64,000 nucleotides of DNA from Myxocyprinus asiaticus. Taxonomy: Eukaryota; Chordata; Actinopteri; Cypriniformes; Catostomidae. A model generated the notes under the pieces. The model was not told where the DNA came from. It ran no database searches and worked only from the letters and a program-made list of their open reading frames with translations. The stretch spans positions 11,703,492 through 11,767,491 of the forward strand of contig NC_059372.1 of assembly GCF_019703515.2 (NCBI RefSeq), read 5' to 3'. Every line of letters starts with the position of its first letter. The first letter of the stretch is position 1. Positions 12,704 through 24,574 of this stretch are shown here, piece after piece. The position numbers and the translations under genes are program-made.

Positions 12704-13324
12704 GTTTCCATTTTAAGTAATATTTCCAGTGTCTACAGATATACAGTAAATAGACACTATTTAATAAGTGAATGTAAGTGAATGTAAAAATCGATTGTTG
12801 TTGATCAAAACAACCACTCTGGGCTGTTTTTGAACCGTTTCTGTATTTGTGATTTTGTGCGCCTCAGTGTATGTATTATTTTTGGCCCATGCTAACGACG
12901 ATTGCAGCTACACAGACGTAAAATAGCAGGTTACGCTTAAACTTAAAACAGTAAGCGATACTCATCATCTCTCCAGTTTAACAACATTTTATCATTCAAA
13001 ATGGAGTGTTTAAATGTTCCCCGTTTTCTCATTTACAACCAGTATTTTCAAACATTATAGACTTGTAAAATATATTTCTCAATAAAAAAGTGTACTTCTT
13101 GTTCTTTTGTTTCCTCGCATTAGATTCTATTTCAGGATAAAGAAGCCAGAACAAGATGGCAATTACAGTTCAAAACTTTTATACTTTAGTGATAATCTGG
13201 GGAGCCACGAATTCAAAAGCTCTTGGATCAATTCGACTGATTCCTCATAAGAGCACATGCTTTTGAAGTAAAGAAATACAGCAATTAGAAACGAATTATG
13301 TCTAAAATAGTAATACATTTATGC

Positions 13325-13371
<47 letters not shown>
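13325..13371. repeat. (CTAT)n microsatellite
   Basis: A perfect tetranucleotide run of about 12 units. Confidence 0.95.
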
Positions 13372-13501
13372 GTGTGTACTTTACTTCATAAGTCTTAAAA
13401 TTTGGTGACATTATCTTGCTGAACATAGAAAAGATGTAGTTTTCGCCGATAATCCTTAAAAATCTTAGTCTATTGAGACCAGATTAATTGTGCCCAAAAA
13501 C

Positions 13502-13514
13502 GTGTGTGTGTGTG

Positions 13515-13578
<64 letters not shown>
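13502..13578. repeat. (TG)n(TA)n compound microsatellite
   Basis: A short TG run followed by about 31 TA units. Confidence 0.95.
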
Positions 13579-13580
<2 letters not shown>

Positions 13581-13779
13581 ACCACATGAGCGTCCAAAAG
13601 TAGAATTCACATTCGAAGATGATACTTTTATCCAAATCCTTCAAACAATTTAACATTCGTATGGATGGGTAAATCTATCGTGACATTACTCCGTTTGGAA
13701 CTATACGGAGGCGTGGAGCGGTCATCAGATAAAGCTATTTCATCCTGAATACCAAATAAACATTTTAACTATGCTAAAT

Positions 13780-14170
13780 GTGTGCCTCCAGTCCTCCGAT
13801 TGGTTTTATTGATTTAATTGGTATGTTTAAAGACCTATTCTTGTTTGGATAAAAGTTGTTTTTCTCAGTCAATCTCGCTATAAATGCAAAGCAAATACAA
13901 ACCAAATGTAATTTGAAATTAAAGCTTTTTTTATTAAGATATCCAAAGCGGTTATGGGGCATTGAAAAACCGCATTTTGCAACATTTCATCCTGCATGGG
14001 ATTTTATGAAGAGCCCTGCAGAAGTAAAGAGCTGTGATTTTAAATTCGGCTATGTCAACAGAGAGCGCACACGGGGTCCTTAATTAATCCTGTGCTTAAT
14101 TAGACAATTAACGCATCCTGTGGTTGTAAAATGACGTGCATGAATGAGATATTAAATGCTTGAAAAGACT
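13780..14170. promoter_or_regulatory. Candidate conserved regulatory block in the HoxC 5' flank
   Basis: This block contrasts with the AT-simple DNA around it. It is dense in homeodomain-type core sites: TTTTATTGATTTAATTGG near 13805, TTTTATGA near 14002, and TTAATTAATCC / CTTAATTAGACAATTAACG at 14080-14113. The TTTTATTG and TTTATGA forms resemble posterior Hox and Cdx sites. It has no repeat character. No gene is supported here, and the open frames on both strands end at random. Regulatory function is inference from composition, motif density and position. Confidence 0.35.
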
Positions 14171-14867
14171 TAACATGGATGTCTATTGCAATAATGTACA
14201 GTCATTCAAAGCTGGACAATATGTAGGCCTACGTGTCTACTGTCATTGTAAGAGCTTGGACGCTAGTAAGTGTACAAGCATGTGATGGTTGGCAGTGTCT
14301 GCAAAGTGTAGAAGCCAGCTGGAGGATGAAGATAAATCATACTTGTACTTTCGAATGTCCATGTTTCCTGACAAAAAATAAACTGTGTGCATAGAGCTCA
14401 GTACAGCCACTTTATAATGATATAACAAGGCTTGCAGATTATATGTTGGATTCTGCTGTGTATCAGATTTTCATGCAGAATGTTTTGGTAGAGTCCCTGG
14501 CATCCTTTCAGAAAAAGTTAACAATTTTCCAAACATTTTTCTCTGTTTGAGAAATGTTTCTTCACCATTAAATACTGCAATGACAGTGAATATAAGAATA
14601 TGTTTCATACAGGGCAACAGGTTCGTTATGGTCAGAAGTAAAATCAGAGAATCAGCTGGTGGAGTTTAGTGTAATGTTGGAGAGCTCCGCTGGAACATCT
14701 TGCTGTGATTTTAGGTCACTAAAGTTGGGTGCTCAAAATCACTGTTGAGTCTGACAGAAATCAATAAGTAAATAAAGAACAAGGCTGATGTACCTTGATG
14801 GAAAAAACATAGTTTACATGATGGTCATAGCTTGTTGATTAAGCAATGGTACCATTAAAATTATATA

Positions 14868-15625
14868 CACAGAGGGTCAAAATTATTGGAATAACATGCA
14901 CTAATATTAATTACCAATAATAATAAATCCACTCTAAAATTGCTAGCATGGACCAGAACACTAATACTGGTCTGTTGAAGACTTGAAGAAAGTGTTTGAT
15001 TGATGAATCTGAAAGTGAGGTTTATGAAATGCTGAGTATACATATACATTTGTTAAAAGTTGTGTTATTCCCACAGTCAGGCATGGAGAATCCAGTGTGG
15101 TCTGGGGATGTTTTGGATGGCTGAGCATAGGGATTTTATCCAAATTAATGGAATCATGGAGGAAGAGAATTTGAAAAAGTTCTCTAAATGGGGCTCTGTA
15201 CCGAGAGCAGAAAGCTTGCACCAGACTGTGAAAGGGAATGGTTTGGCCATCCTATAGTGTCCTGACTGTTACCAGTTGAACTACTCTGGATGATGTTGAA
15301 AGGAGAGTGAAAAAGATGCAGATAAGCAACAACAGTTCATAAGTTGAGCAAGGAGAAATGGAACTGTATTACCAGACTCCGTGTTGCAGAAGATAGAACA
15401 TGGCCAGAGAGAATGACCAGAATATGCCAGATAATTGCTGTCAAAGGAGGATATTTTGATGAAGCTCAAGTTTAATTTAACATAATGTCATGACATACAT
15501 TAAAGTACAGTCAAAAAGTTCTTAAAGTAATTGCTTGTGAGAACTATCATTTGCTAAATTGTTGTTTTATGTGTACATAAATGGTCAAAAATGCAAATAA
15601 TACCCATGTCCAAATAATTTGTGTG
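14868..15625 (+). mobile_element. Degraded, internally deleted Tc1-like transposon
   Basis: The left end, after a TA at 14866-14867, starts CACAGAGGGTCAAAATTATT. The right end is an imperfect inverted partner (AAATAATTTGTGTG, ending at 15625). Plus-strand reading frames between 15060 and 15260, broken by frameshifts, spell Tc1 transposase pieces: the VWGCFG-type segment, then INGIMEEENL, then a GNG(L/F) segment. An AVKGGYFDEA-like piece near 15445-15470 matches the usual Tc1 C-terminus. The DNA-binding half is missing. This is a non-functional relic. Confidence 0.75.
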
Positions 15626-15707
15626 AAGGATGGTTTTGATGTTTTGATGTTCGTTTGTTTGTTTTTTTCCTAGCCTTATAGAATCACTCTTGGGAAACAG
15701 CCACAAA

Positions 15708-16521
15708 CATACTGTCAGGGTTGGGAAGGTTACTTTTGAAATGTATTCCACTACAGATTAAAGAATGCTGTAAAATGTCATTTGTAACGTATTTCGTTAG
15801 ATTACTCAAGGTCAGTAACTTATTTTAAATACTTTGGATTACTTCTTCAGCACTGGTAGATTTTTTCACTTGTTTTGACTATAAAAACTCTGCCAGAACA
15901 GTAAGACAAAATACACATGTTAAAAATACATTCTCTGAAAAACCTAAATATCTTATGCAGTGCTGTTTCTAAAACAAGATAAATCAAATTGATCTTGTTT
16001 TAAGGATGTTTAGATATTTTTACAGGAAAACAATACAAAAATTATTATCAAGAATACGATTTTTGCCCTAATATCAAAGGTCTTACTAGAAAAAATAAAT
16101 TATGATCCAATGTGAATTTTCTTGATAAAAAAATATGATCGTGCCTGGTAGCTGACAATTTACACAAAGTTTATTTCTATTTCTTCTGCTCCAAACTTAC
16201 TTCAAACGTACTTCTCTGTCTGCTCGTGTGAATGTAACACAACATAAGAAAGTGTTTCACCGCTGTTCAAATGCACTTTGGATGGCATCATTTATATGTA
16301 TAAATGTTTTCCATCTGAAAGGACTAAATATTAAATGAAACAAATGACAATAAAATGCAAAGTAATCTCTTCAGTAATCAAAATACTTTTTGAATGTAAC
16401 TGTATTCTAATTACCAATTATTTAAATTGTAACTGTAGTGGAATACAGTTACTTATATTTTGTATTTTAAATACGTAATCCCGTTACATGTATTCCGTTA
16501 CTCCCCAACCCTGCATACTGT
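15708..16521. mobile_element. hAT-type non-autonomous element with perfect 8-bp target duplication
   Basis: The element occupies 15716-16513 (798 bp). It begins CAGGGTTGGGAAGG and ends CTCCCCAACCCTG, an inverted pair. It is flanked on both sides by CATACTGT (15708-15715 and 16514-16521), an exact 8-bp duplication as made by hAT transposases. ATTCCACTACAG occurs near the left end and, in the other orientation (CTGTAGTGGAATAC), near the right end. No transposase coding sequence is visible inside. Motifs are seen directly; assignment to hAT follows from duplication length and end sequence. Confidence 0.9.
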
Positions 16522-16835
16522 ATAGAGAAAAACAGAAAAATCGGTTCACTGTGACAGCTGGTTCACAGAGTGTGATAACATGGGCTGTGTTTCCCTGAAG
16601 TATCGTATACTTGAAAATCATTGTAGATCTATGAGTGATAAAGTGCATCCTTGGTGCAGTCACCTGCAGGACAACCGCAAAATTATACCCAAGCTTAATA
16701 ATGTTGCGATGCTTACACTTCATACAATATGACTTTAATATCAGATACTTTATTTGTATTTACTATTGTATTATACTTTATTTATTACACTATTTAAAAC
16801 ATTAAACATAAAATAAATGCAATACACAAAATGTA

Positions 16836-17376
16836 TGCACTCACTGTGCACTTTATTAGGAACAGTACACTTATATATTCATGCAATTATCTAATCAGCC
16901 AATCATGTGGCAGCAGTGCAATGCATAAAATAATGCAGATAAGGGCCAGGAGCTTCAGTTAATGTTCACATAAACCATCAGAATGGGGATAAAATGTGAT
17001 CTCAGTGATTTCGACCGTGGCAGACAGGCTGGTTTGAGTATTTCTGCAACTGCTGATCTCCTGGGATTTTCACGCACAACAGGGTCTAGAGATTACTCAG
17101 AATGGTGCCAGAAACAAAAAACATCCAGTGAGCGGCAGTTCTGCGGACGGAAACACCTTGTTGATGAGAGAGGTCAGCGAAGAATGGCCAGACTGGTTCA
17201 AGCTGACAGAAAGGCTATGGTAACTCAGATAACCACTCTGTATAATTGTAGTGTGCAGAACAAAATCTCAGAATGCACAACACGTCGAACCTTAAGGCAG
17301 ATGGGCTACAACAGAAGACCATGTCAGGCACTTTATAAGGACCATAGTGTTCCTAATAAAGTGCTCAGTGAGTGTG
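16836..17376 (+). mobile_element. Tc1-like element with N-terminal transposase remnant
   Basis: A 541-bp element flanked by TA (16834-16835 and 17377-17378) with inverted ends built on CACTCACTG-GCACTTTATTAGG. The plus-strand frame from 16983 reads MGIKCDLSDFDRG, then AGLSISATADLLGFSRTT and SSERQFCGRK, RGQRRMARLVQADRKA and TTRRTLRQMGYNRR. This is the helix-turn-helix DNA-binding half of a Tc1-family transposase. The catalytic DDE half is absent: the sequence passes straight from the RRTLRQMGY segment into the right terminal repeat. It is therefore a non-autonomous deletion derivative. Related copies occur at 23569, 47817 and 48687. Confidence 0.9.
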
Positions 17377-17529
17377 TATATGCATTATACAGTATACTGC
17401 ATGAATTGCGATCTGAAAAGGGAGAAAATCTATCAGTGACTTGCTACCCTGCAAGGTGGCCTCCTCATACTCAATTTCCTTGTCATTGCCATGACCATTC
17501 AGTCCTAAGCGCTGTCTCCATTCCTGCGG

Positions 17530-17950
17530 CAGAATATCCATACTTCCCTACTATATAGTATGTCAATGGAGTAGTATATCTGAAACCTTAGTATTCATAA
17601 AACAGTAAGCAAGAAATATCCGGATGACCTACTATTTCCGGCGAGATTCTGAAGTGCCGATCGACTTTAGGATCCCATAATCCCTCAGGAGCTGAGGCGA
17701 CGTCATGTTCAGAACGCTGTATTTAAAAGAACAGCGGTGAACCGCAGGTCGGACGGCTGTTTTCAACTGTAAGTGCTATAAGAAAGTTGTTCCTTGTGCT
17801 TAAATGGTGCTTGTTTAACAAAACCAGAGTAGATTATTTTCGCAGTTGTTATTATTACGTCATATATGTCACGGGTCAATACCCATGTCTCCGGATGAAG
17901 TATGTCCGGAATCTATTCATACTACTCGTATGCATAAAGAACGTACTGGT
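17530..17950. mobile_element. Probable foldback MITE
   Basis: Opposite-facing text occurs at the two sides: TCCGGATGACCTACTATTTC near 17620 against CCGGATGAAGTATGTCCGGA at 17891-17910. AGTAGTAT on the left is also paired with ATACTACT on the right. This resembles a family of short palindromic elements common in fish. The ends are not well defined, and no target duplication was identified. Confidence 0.4.
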
Positions 17951-18289
17951 TTACTGACCGAGAAGTGCGTCCTTCATCAAAAACAGTACACGCGATTTCT
18001 GACGCAGGGCATGTCTCCACTGACCCTGGAAGCGTGTAACCTTGACCCTCAGATGAATTTGTAATTATTAAACATTGCAAACGCTCTTCGCACATCAGAT
18101 GGAAGCAGTGATCGTGTAAATGTAATAGATCGTTCTGCACAAAATAATGTTTTATTATGTAGACAATTAAACTGAATATTTAAGAAAATATATTTGAATA
18201 TTTATTTACCATGATAAATTACAAGTATTTAGAAAGTTACACAAAAATCCTTTTCTATGTGCAAGGTTACGAAAGTCCATTCCTTCACT

Positions 18290-18363
18290 ACAACAACATC
18301 ATCAACAACATCATCAACAACAACAACAACAATAATAGTAATAATAATAATAATAATAATAAT
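18290..18363. repeat. (ACA)n(ATA)n microsatellite
   Basis: Trinucleotide runs of CAA/CAT type grading into AAT units. Confidence 0.9.
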
Positions 18364-18977
18364 TTGCGCATTTCTATTTAATAACAAAATTCCATCAAAC
18401 TGAACTGAGTAATCATTAATTAAATCAAAAATTTAATATTTTAAGTTTAATTAATATTTTTTTAATGAAGCTGCAATTGAACATTCACCAATCAGTCCTT
18501 GGTCTGCTGTTTGCAAAGTGATAACGGTGACAATGTTGCACAACACTGTGGTGGTGATGTTGTAGCAGAGGAAGAAGAGGACGATCCAAAACATATGCAA
18601 TATGTTCGGTTGTCATGTTCTGAAACAATACATTGATCTGCCCGCCCCCTTTACTTTATCAGTCTGCAAAGCACATCAGACCATTTCCTCTACTCCATCA
18701 CCCTCCCCTCCCCATTTCCACGCCATCTGAATTTCATTTATATACAGTTCTTCAACTATCATAGCACAGCCGCCACTTTGTTGGTATAACAACTATGTGG
18801 CTGTCCACACAAATCAGTGTACATTATGCATTTACTCAGTAGGCTAATCTATTATTTCATTTATCAGTCCACTTAATTTATTATATTTAATGGTTGATTT
18901 TAATAGAAATGGATAAAATATAACAAATTCTGTTAAGGGCTTTCAACTCAAGGTGTTTATTTATTGCCATTAATTAT

Positions 18978-19001
18978 AAAAAAAAAAAAAAAAAAAAAAA
19001 A
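18978..19001. repeat. Poly(A) tract
   Basis: A run of 24 A residues. No SINE or processed-gene body was recognised directly upstream. Confidence 0.95.
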
Positions 19002-19859
19002 TGCCTTTAAAAAAATGTATGCCGTTTTTCATGCCCATTTACCTGTATGTAAATTCCATAATAAGAACTGTTCTACAATCGCAGCAATTCAAGATTGAAG
19101 TACAACATTCATGTTTTTGCAAGCAGCAGGGGGCAGTCGGTGCAACCTCAGCTACAGGTAAAGATTTGCCAAACCACATTTATTACTGAGAGCAGGAACA
19201 CAAAATTAGTTGAGCTTTTCACACATGACACATTCTTGTTCAAAGACAGCTGGACTGAGCACAAGAGAATGCAGGGGTCTCGAGACTTTTTTATTATTAT
19301 TATCTTCAAACTATGTTTAACTTTACACATGGTCATAAAACACAGTGTTTATGGTGCGAGACGCTGAAATGAGATGCGATGGAACCAAAGTGAGACGCTC
19401 CAAAACTTATGCACCTGTACATAGACCAACAGTTAAAAATAGCACAGACAGAAGACAAAAACACATCCTATGAGAACAGCCCTTAGGTCTACCTCGAACA
19501 GTTGGACGAACTTGCAAAATAGATTGTTCAGGGCTGCATTTCCCAATAACGATGGATAAATGCACTTAACACGAACACGCAAGAATGCGCTTTAAGAGCT
19601 ACTGAAGTGTTGCTGTCTGTTTGTGAAGTGCTGAATTGTCACAAAGTTGCTCCTCATATTAACTTCATTATATCTTTTTGCGTAACTTTTGAAATACTTG
19701 GATTTGACCTTGCTATTGAAATGTTTACAGCTATATTCTTAAATAGTCAGCCTTATTATCTACATAAACATTATTTTGTGTAGAGATATCTTTAACTTTT
19801 AGGCAATCACTTTTTACACAATCACCTTCATTCATCTGATCCAAGCTTCCAGGGTTATT

Positions 19860-19892
19860 AATATAATATAATATAATATAATATAATATAAT
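19860..19892. repeat. (TAATA)n tract, segment 1 of 3
   Basis: Pentanucleotide tandem repeat that is interrupted at 19893 by a hAT-type element and resumes at 22321 and again at 23144. Confidence 0.9.
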
Positions 19893-20165
19893 TAGGGCTG
19901 TCGATTTAACGCGTTAAACCAGTGCGATTAATTATATAAAAAATAACAGTGTAAAAAATTCACGCAATTAATCATGTCCCTGGACCATAATATGGAATAT
20001 TACTTACATATAAGCAGTTCAAGCATGGAGTACCATCTTTTTTCTCCAGGTGGCAGTAAGTGAAACTCTGTATAGGCAACGCACAGCTCAAACAGACAGA
20101 GAACAACAAATCACACATACAGAGAGCAGACAACACAAGATGAGAACACGTTCTTGCATACAACA

Positions 20166-21676
20166 TAGAGGTCAAATGATATATCGGTTTTGCTGATTAA
20201 TCGGCATGGATAACAGATTTCTGGAACTATCGGTTATCGGCAAAAATCCACACCGATAGTTTTTCCCTGTTGCGTCCAGTGCTGGAGCAGCTGGGAAGGG
20301 TCCACTGTTGTTATACAGTATGAGAGCGGCACTTCACTGATGTCTTGTGGTGTTTGTTCTGACACGTGAGACTACACTCTGCATGGAGCGGAACACTTCA
20401 AATGCAGATTTAAAACATCAACAACGAAAAGGTATGTACACAGGACACTACAGTACACACTATAAAGTAATTAATTTGTTGACTAGATGCTGCATTAGTA
20501 GAGAACAGCAGTATGTTTGCAGACAAGGCTTAGAGGATGCTAACATTAAAGCTAACCTCAAGCAGTTAGAACAATGTGACAAAAATACCTGCAAGTCCTA
20601 CCCAAATGTTTAAATGTCATGATTGTTACCATCTATTACCATCTATTTGCATTAGTTTTTATCCAGCTGGTCACGTTTAAGCAGTCGTTAGCCAGCTAAG
20701 TTGCATATTTAAAGTTATAGTGACCTGAGAACGCAAAAAAGACTAGACACAGCACAACAAATACAGTTTAACAGAAAGCAGGTGTCTCAGTGCTTTTAAA
20801 GTTATTTTTAATTAGACACATCATCTAAAAAACAGCGCTCTTGCACGAGATGCCGAATAAGCAAAAACAAAGGGAAACAAAGATGTACGTCTAGCTTGCG
20901 TTTACAAAGAAAAGCAAATGGATGGTTGCAAAAGCGTTCGATGTGAACAGCCCCTTACAGTAAGTGGAGGTCTTTGGCCATTGCATATTGCTCTCTTATA
21001 AGCGTTTGTCAGATTAAGCAATGAGTCGTTTAAATTAGATCCTCGTGTTCGGTTCCAGTCTGTTGTGTTCCGTCTGTTTGAACAGCACCTGGCCTGGGCT
21101 CATAGTCAGAGCCACTTCACAATTGAGTTCAGCCGAATACCACTGCTATCTGTGAATATTGTTACCCTACATACAACTGTAATGAATAAAAAAACTATGT
21201 GCTATTTCACTGTTAATATAGCTCAAGTCTGGGGTAGTATACTGTGGCATCAGTGCAAGTGACTTTTGAAAAAAACTTTTGAGAATATGGACCGACTAAA
21301 ACTATTTATTTATTTATTTTATGCACATTAGTTGAAAATAAAATGCTTTTTTTTAACAGCCAGAATAGGAATGTTCTATGCAATAATATAATGGTGCTGA
21401 ATGGTTTATGTTTTTATTGCACCCTCTTGTGGACTAAGGAAACAACAATATTAGTTCATATATATATTCATATTTATATAATTATTTCATTTAAAGAAGT
21501 ACAATACATTTTCATGGTTCAGTCAGTACTGTTTATTTTTGTAATAAAGTTCAGCACTATTTTACTTTGAGTGTTATTTTTTCATTCAGTATCAATTTTA
21601 AAAACTATCGGTTGTCGGCAGGTACTGCCCAACTTAGTTATCGGTATCGGTAAAATCCACTATCGTTCGACCGCTA
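20166..21676. mobile_element. Second element nested inside the 19893-22320 hAT copy
   Basis: The left end reads TAGAGGTCAAATGATATATC and the right end TATCGTTCGACCGCTA, an inverted pair of the form TAGxGGTCxAAxGATA. Both sub-terminal regions carry TATCGGT/ATCGGC-rich text (for example 20230-20262 and 21605-21652), which pairs across the element. I could not find a convincing 8-bp duplication. No transposase frame was identified; the internal open frames are short and unrelated to anything I recognise. Confidence 0.55.
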
Positions 21677-22064
21677 GAACAAACAGCTTGATGGCGCACA
21701 AATCCGAAGGCAGGGATCTCAAGAAGTGTTTTTCTAAGTTTCAAACTTCATTTAACTTGACACAGGGACCTAAAACAGTATGTTTATGACGCAACGCAAC
21801 CGATATGGTCCAAAAGCATCCGTCTGACACAGGTGTACGTACATTGACGGGTCCTCAGACAAGACCTTATAATAAATCTCGGACTGATTGATGAATTGAA
21901 TTGCAAAATGGATTGCTGTGAACTGTAGGCCAATGATTGATGTTAAATAATATGGAAATAAACAATATATTGCATTCTAAAGCCACTTTTTGTATTTTTT
22001 ATTTTTTTTTACGCTTAACTTGTGTACCTAAATAATATAATGCATTTAAATTGTATTTATTATT

Positions 22065-22170
<106 letters not shown>

Positions 22171-22347
22171 TTATTTATTATTATTTAAATATAACTATTT
22201 ATTATTATTCAATCATTATATATTGGATTATTGTTAATTGATGGGCTTCCTCAGCAAATATTTATATATGCGATTAATTAATTGGCATACCATGAAAATT
22301 TTAATCAGTTGACAGCCCTATAATATAATATAATATAATATAATAAT

Positions 22348-23143
22348 CAGTGCTGGGTAGATTACTTCTGAATAGTAATCTAGTACTGATTACAAATTAC
22401 ATGAGTAAATTTGTAGTCAGTAGCGTAATCTCTTGGATTAAATTTTATGGTAATGTAATTGGTTTAAGATTATTTTTGGATTACTTCTGACCTAATTCTT
22501 GTTTATTTTATGTATCATGCATTTGAATAGGATAAAATGGTACCATTTTGAAAAAGTTGCTTAAATGTATTAAAGAAAATTACTTAATAGATCAAAATAT
22601 GAGAATTGATATGATTTTGTGTGTGTGTGTGTGTGTGTGCTTTACCCGCCATTTGTCTGTTTCTGAGTGAAATGAAAAAGGCACTTGTTCTTACTCCAGC
22701 AATTTTGGCATTACAAGCACCATCCATGTGTGGTAATAGATGACCAGTCATTTGTATGAATCAATGCCACCCAAAACATTTTTATGTACATTTTTGAAGC
22801 CGAGTACAAAAGTTTTCAATTATAGCCAACTGGCTGATGGTCTCTGTATGCAATTTCACAACCCTCCCCCCTCAAGAAAACACTCAAAGGCTTAAACATT
22901 TATCAGCTGTAGGCTGATTTAGAAAAAAGTAAAAGTAAAATATTTAAAAAGAAAAAGTATTAGAGGGATCAATAAATTATGAAGAATTTACTGCAGCTGC
23001 CTGATCAATATGTACTCATGTAATCCATAAAAAAGTAACTGTAAGCTTACAATTAAATGTAATTAAATCTATTTACAAGCACATGATTTTGTAATCTTAT
23101 TACGTAATCCAGATGACATGTAATCCATTACCACCCAGCACTG
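22348..23143. mobile_element. hAT-type non-autonomous element, 796 bp, in the same (TAATA)n tract
   Basis: The element begins CAGTGCTGGGTAGATTACTT and ends AATCCATTACCACCCAGCACTG read on the plus strand, an inverted CAGTGCTGGGT pair. Flanks are ATAATAAT on the left and ATTATAAT on the right, an 8-bp duplication with one mismatch set in the pentanucleotide repeat. Sub-terminal TAATCTxxTxxATTA-type text recurs in both arms. A short (TG)n lies at 22618-22638. There is no coding capacity. Confidence 0.8.
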
Positions 23144-23163
23144 ATTATAATATAATATAATAT
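23144..23163. repeat. (TAATA)n tract, segment 3 of 3
   Basis: Remainder of the pentanucleotide repeat to the right of the second hAT-type insertion; segment 2 is 22321-22347. Confidence 0.85.
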
Positions 23164-23568
23164 CAAAGTGAATAAAATATGAATAAAAGTATCTGATATT
23201 AAAGTCACATTGTATTCTGCATCAATTAACTGTAATAAGTTTATGATTATTTTCATGATTTTCCTGCAGGTGATTGCATGACTCTGTCTCCTTACAATGC
23301 GAGCACTCTACAATTACTCCAGAGTACTCATAGATCTACGACAATTTTCAACTACTAAGTTTCGACATTCTGTAATTCTAAGAAGGTTCAGACGATTGTT
23401 TTAACACATTTCTGGACATTTCACTGAAACTGAAGCAAAATGTGTAATGAAGTACGTAATTTCTTTTTGCAAATATGTTGCCACATTCACGTAATGTCCA
23501 TGAGATTAGGCTTTCTGCACTGTAGGCCAGTGAGAAACGTATATTCAATAATATGAAAATAAACAATA

Positions 23569-23926
23569 CACTCACTGAGCACTTTATTAATTCATGCAAT
23601 TATCTAATCAGCCAATCGTGTGGCAGCAGTGCAATGCAGGTCAGGAGCTTCAGTTAATGTTCACATCAACCATCAGAATGGGGAAAAATGTGACCTCAGT
23701 GATTTGGACTGTGGCATGATTATTGGTGCCAGATGGGCTGGTTTGAGTATTTCTGTAACTGCTGATCTCCTGGGATTTTCATGCATAACAGTCTCTAGAG
23801 TGTATAAAGAATGGTGCGAAAAAAACAACAATCAGCGAGCAGCAGTTCTGTGGATGGAAAAGCCTTGTAAATGACAGAGGTCAGAGGAGAATGGCCAGAC
23901 TGGTTTGAGCTGACAGAAAGGCTACG
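23569..23926 (+). mobile_element. Truncated Tc1-like copy
   Basis: The copy starts after TA (23567-23568) with CACTCACTGAGCACTTTATT. It contains the same N-terminal transposase text as the 16836 element: MGKNVTSVIW in the shifted frame, with CDLSDLDCG, WAGLSISVTADLLGFS and SRVYKEWCEK readable across frames. It stops at 23926 where a different element (TAGGGGTGGGTGATAT) begins. The right end is missing. Confidence 0.8.
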
Positions 23927-24164
23927 GTAGGGGTGGGTGATATCCCAAAATCTTATATCACGATATGAATCATTTTATATCACGATAACGATATATATCA
24001 TGATATGGTTAAATAAATACAAAGTCTATAAAAAATAATTTATATATTAAATAACCATATTGTAATGCCTAATTTTAATAATCCATTAATTAAATTAAAT
24101 ATTTTATAAATGAAAACGACTTCCTCTTATATAATTTTCTCTTTATTTGGAACTTGAAAAACCC

Positions 24165-24168
<4 letters not shown>

Positions 24169-24253
<85 letters not shown>
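24169..24253. repeat. (TA)n(CA)n compound microsatellite
   Basis: About 19 TA units followed by about 23 CA units. A second (TG)n(TA)n tract follows at 24505-24567. Confidence 0.95.
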
Positions 24254-24255
<2 letters not shown>

Positions 24256-24480
24256 GCGGCCAAAAGTTTGGAATAATGTACAGATTCTGCTGTTTTGGAA
24301 GGAATTTACTTTAATTCACCAAAGTGGCATTCAACTGATCACAAAGTATAGTCAGGACATTACTGATGTAAAAAACAGCACCATCACTATTTGAAAGAAG
24401 TCATTTTTTATCAAATCTAGACAGGCCCCATTTTCAGCAGCCATCACTCCAACACCTTATCCTTGAGCAATCTTGTATAT
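24253..24480 (+). mobile_element. Tc1-family terminal repeat (left copy)
   Basis: Begins CTGGCGGCCAAAAGTTTGG and contains AAAGTGGCATTCAACTGATC and AGTCAGGACATTA. The same text is present in inverted orientation at 26372-26612. It is a long terminal inverted repeat of a Tc1-family element. Confidence 0.7.
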
Positions 24481-24504
24481 ATAGTCATATATATCCAGTA
24501 AATA

Positions 24505-24570
<66 letters not shown>

Positions 24571-24574
<4 letters not shown>

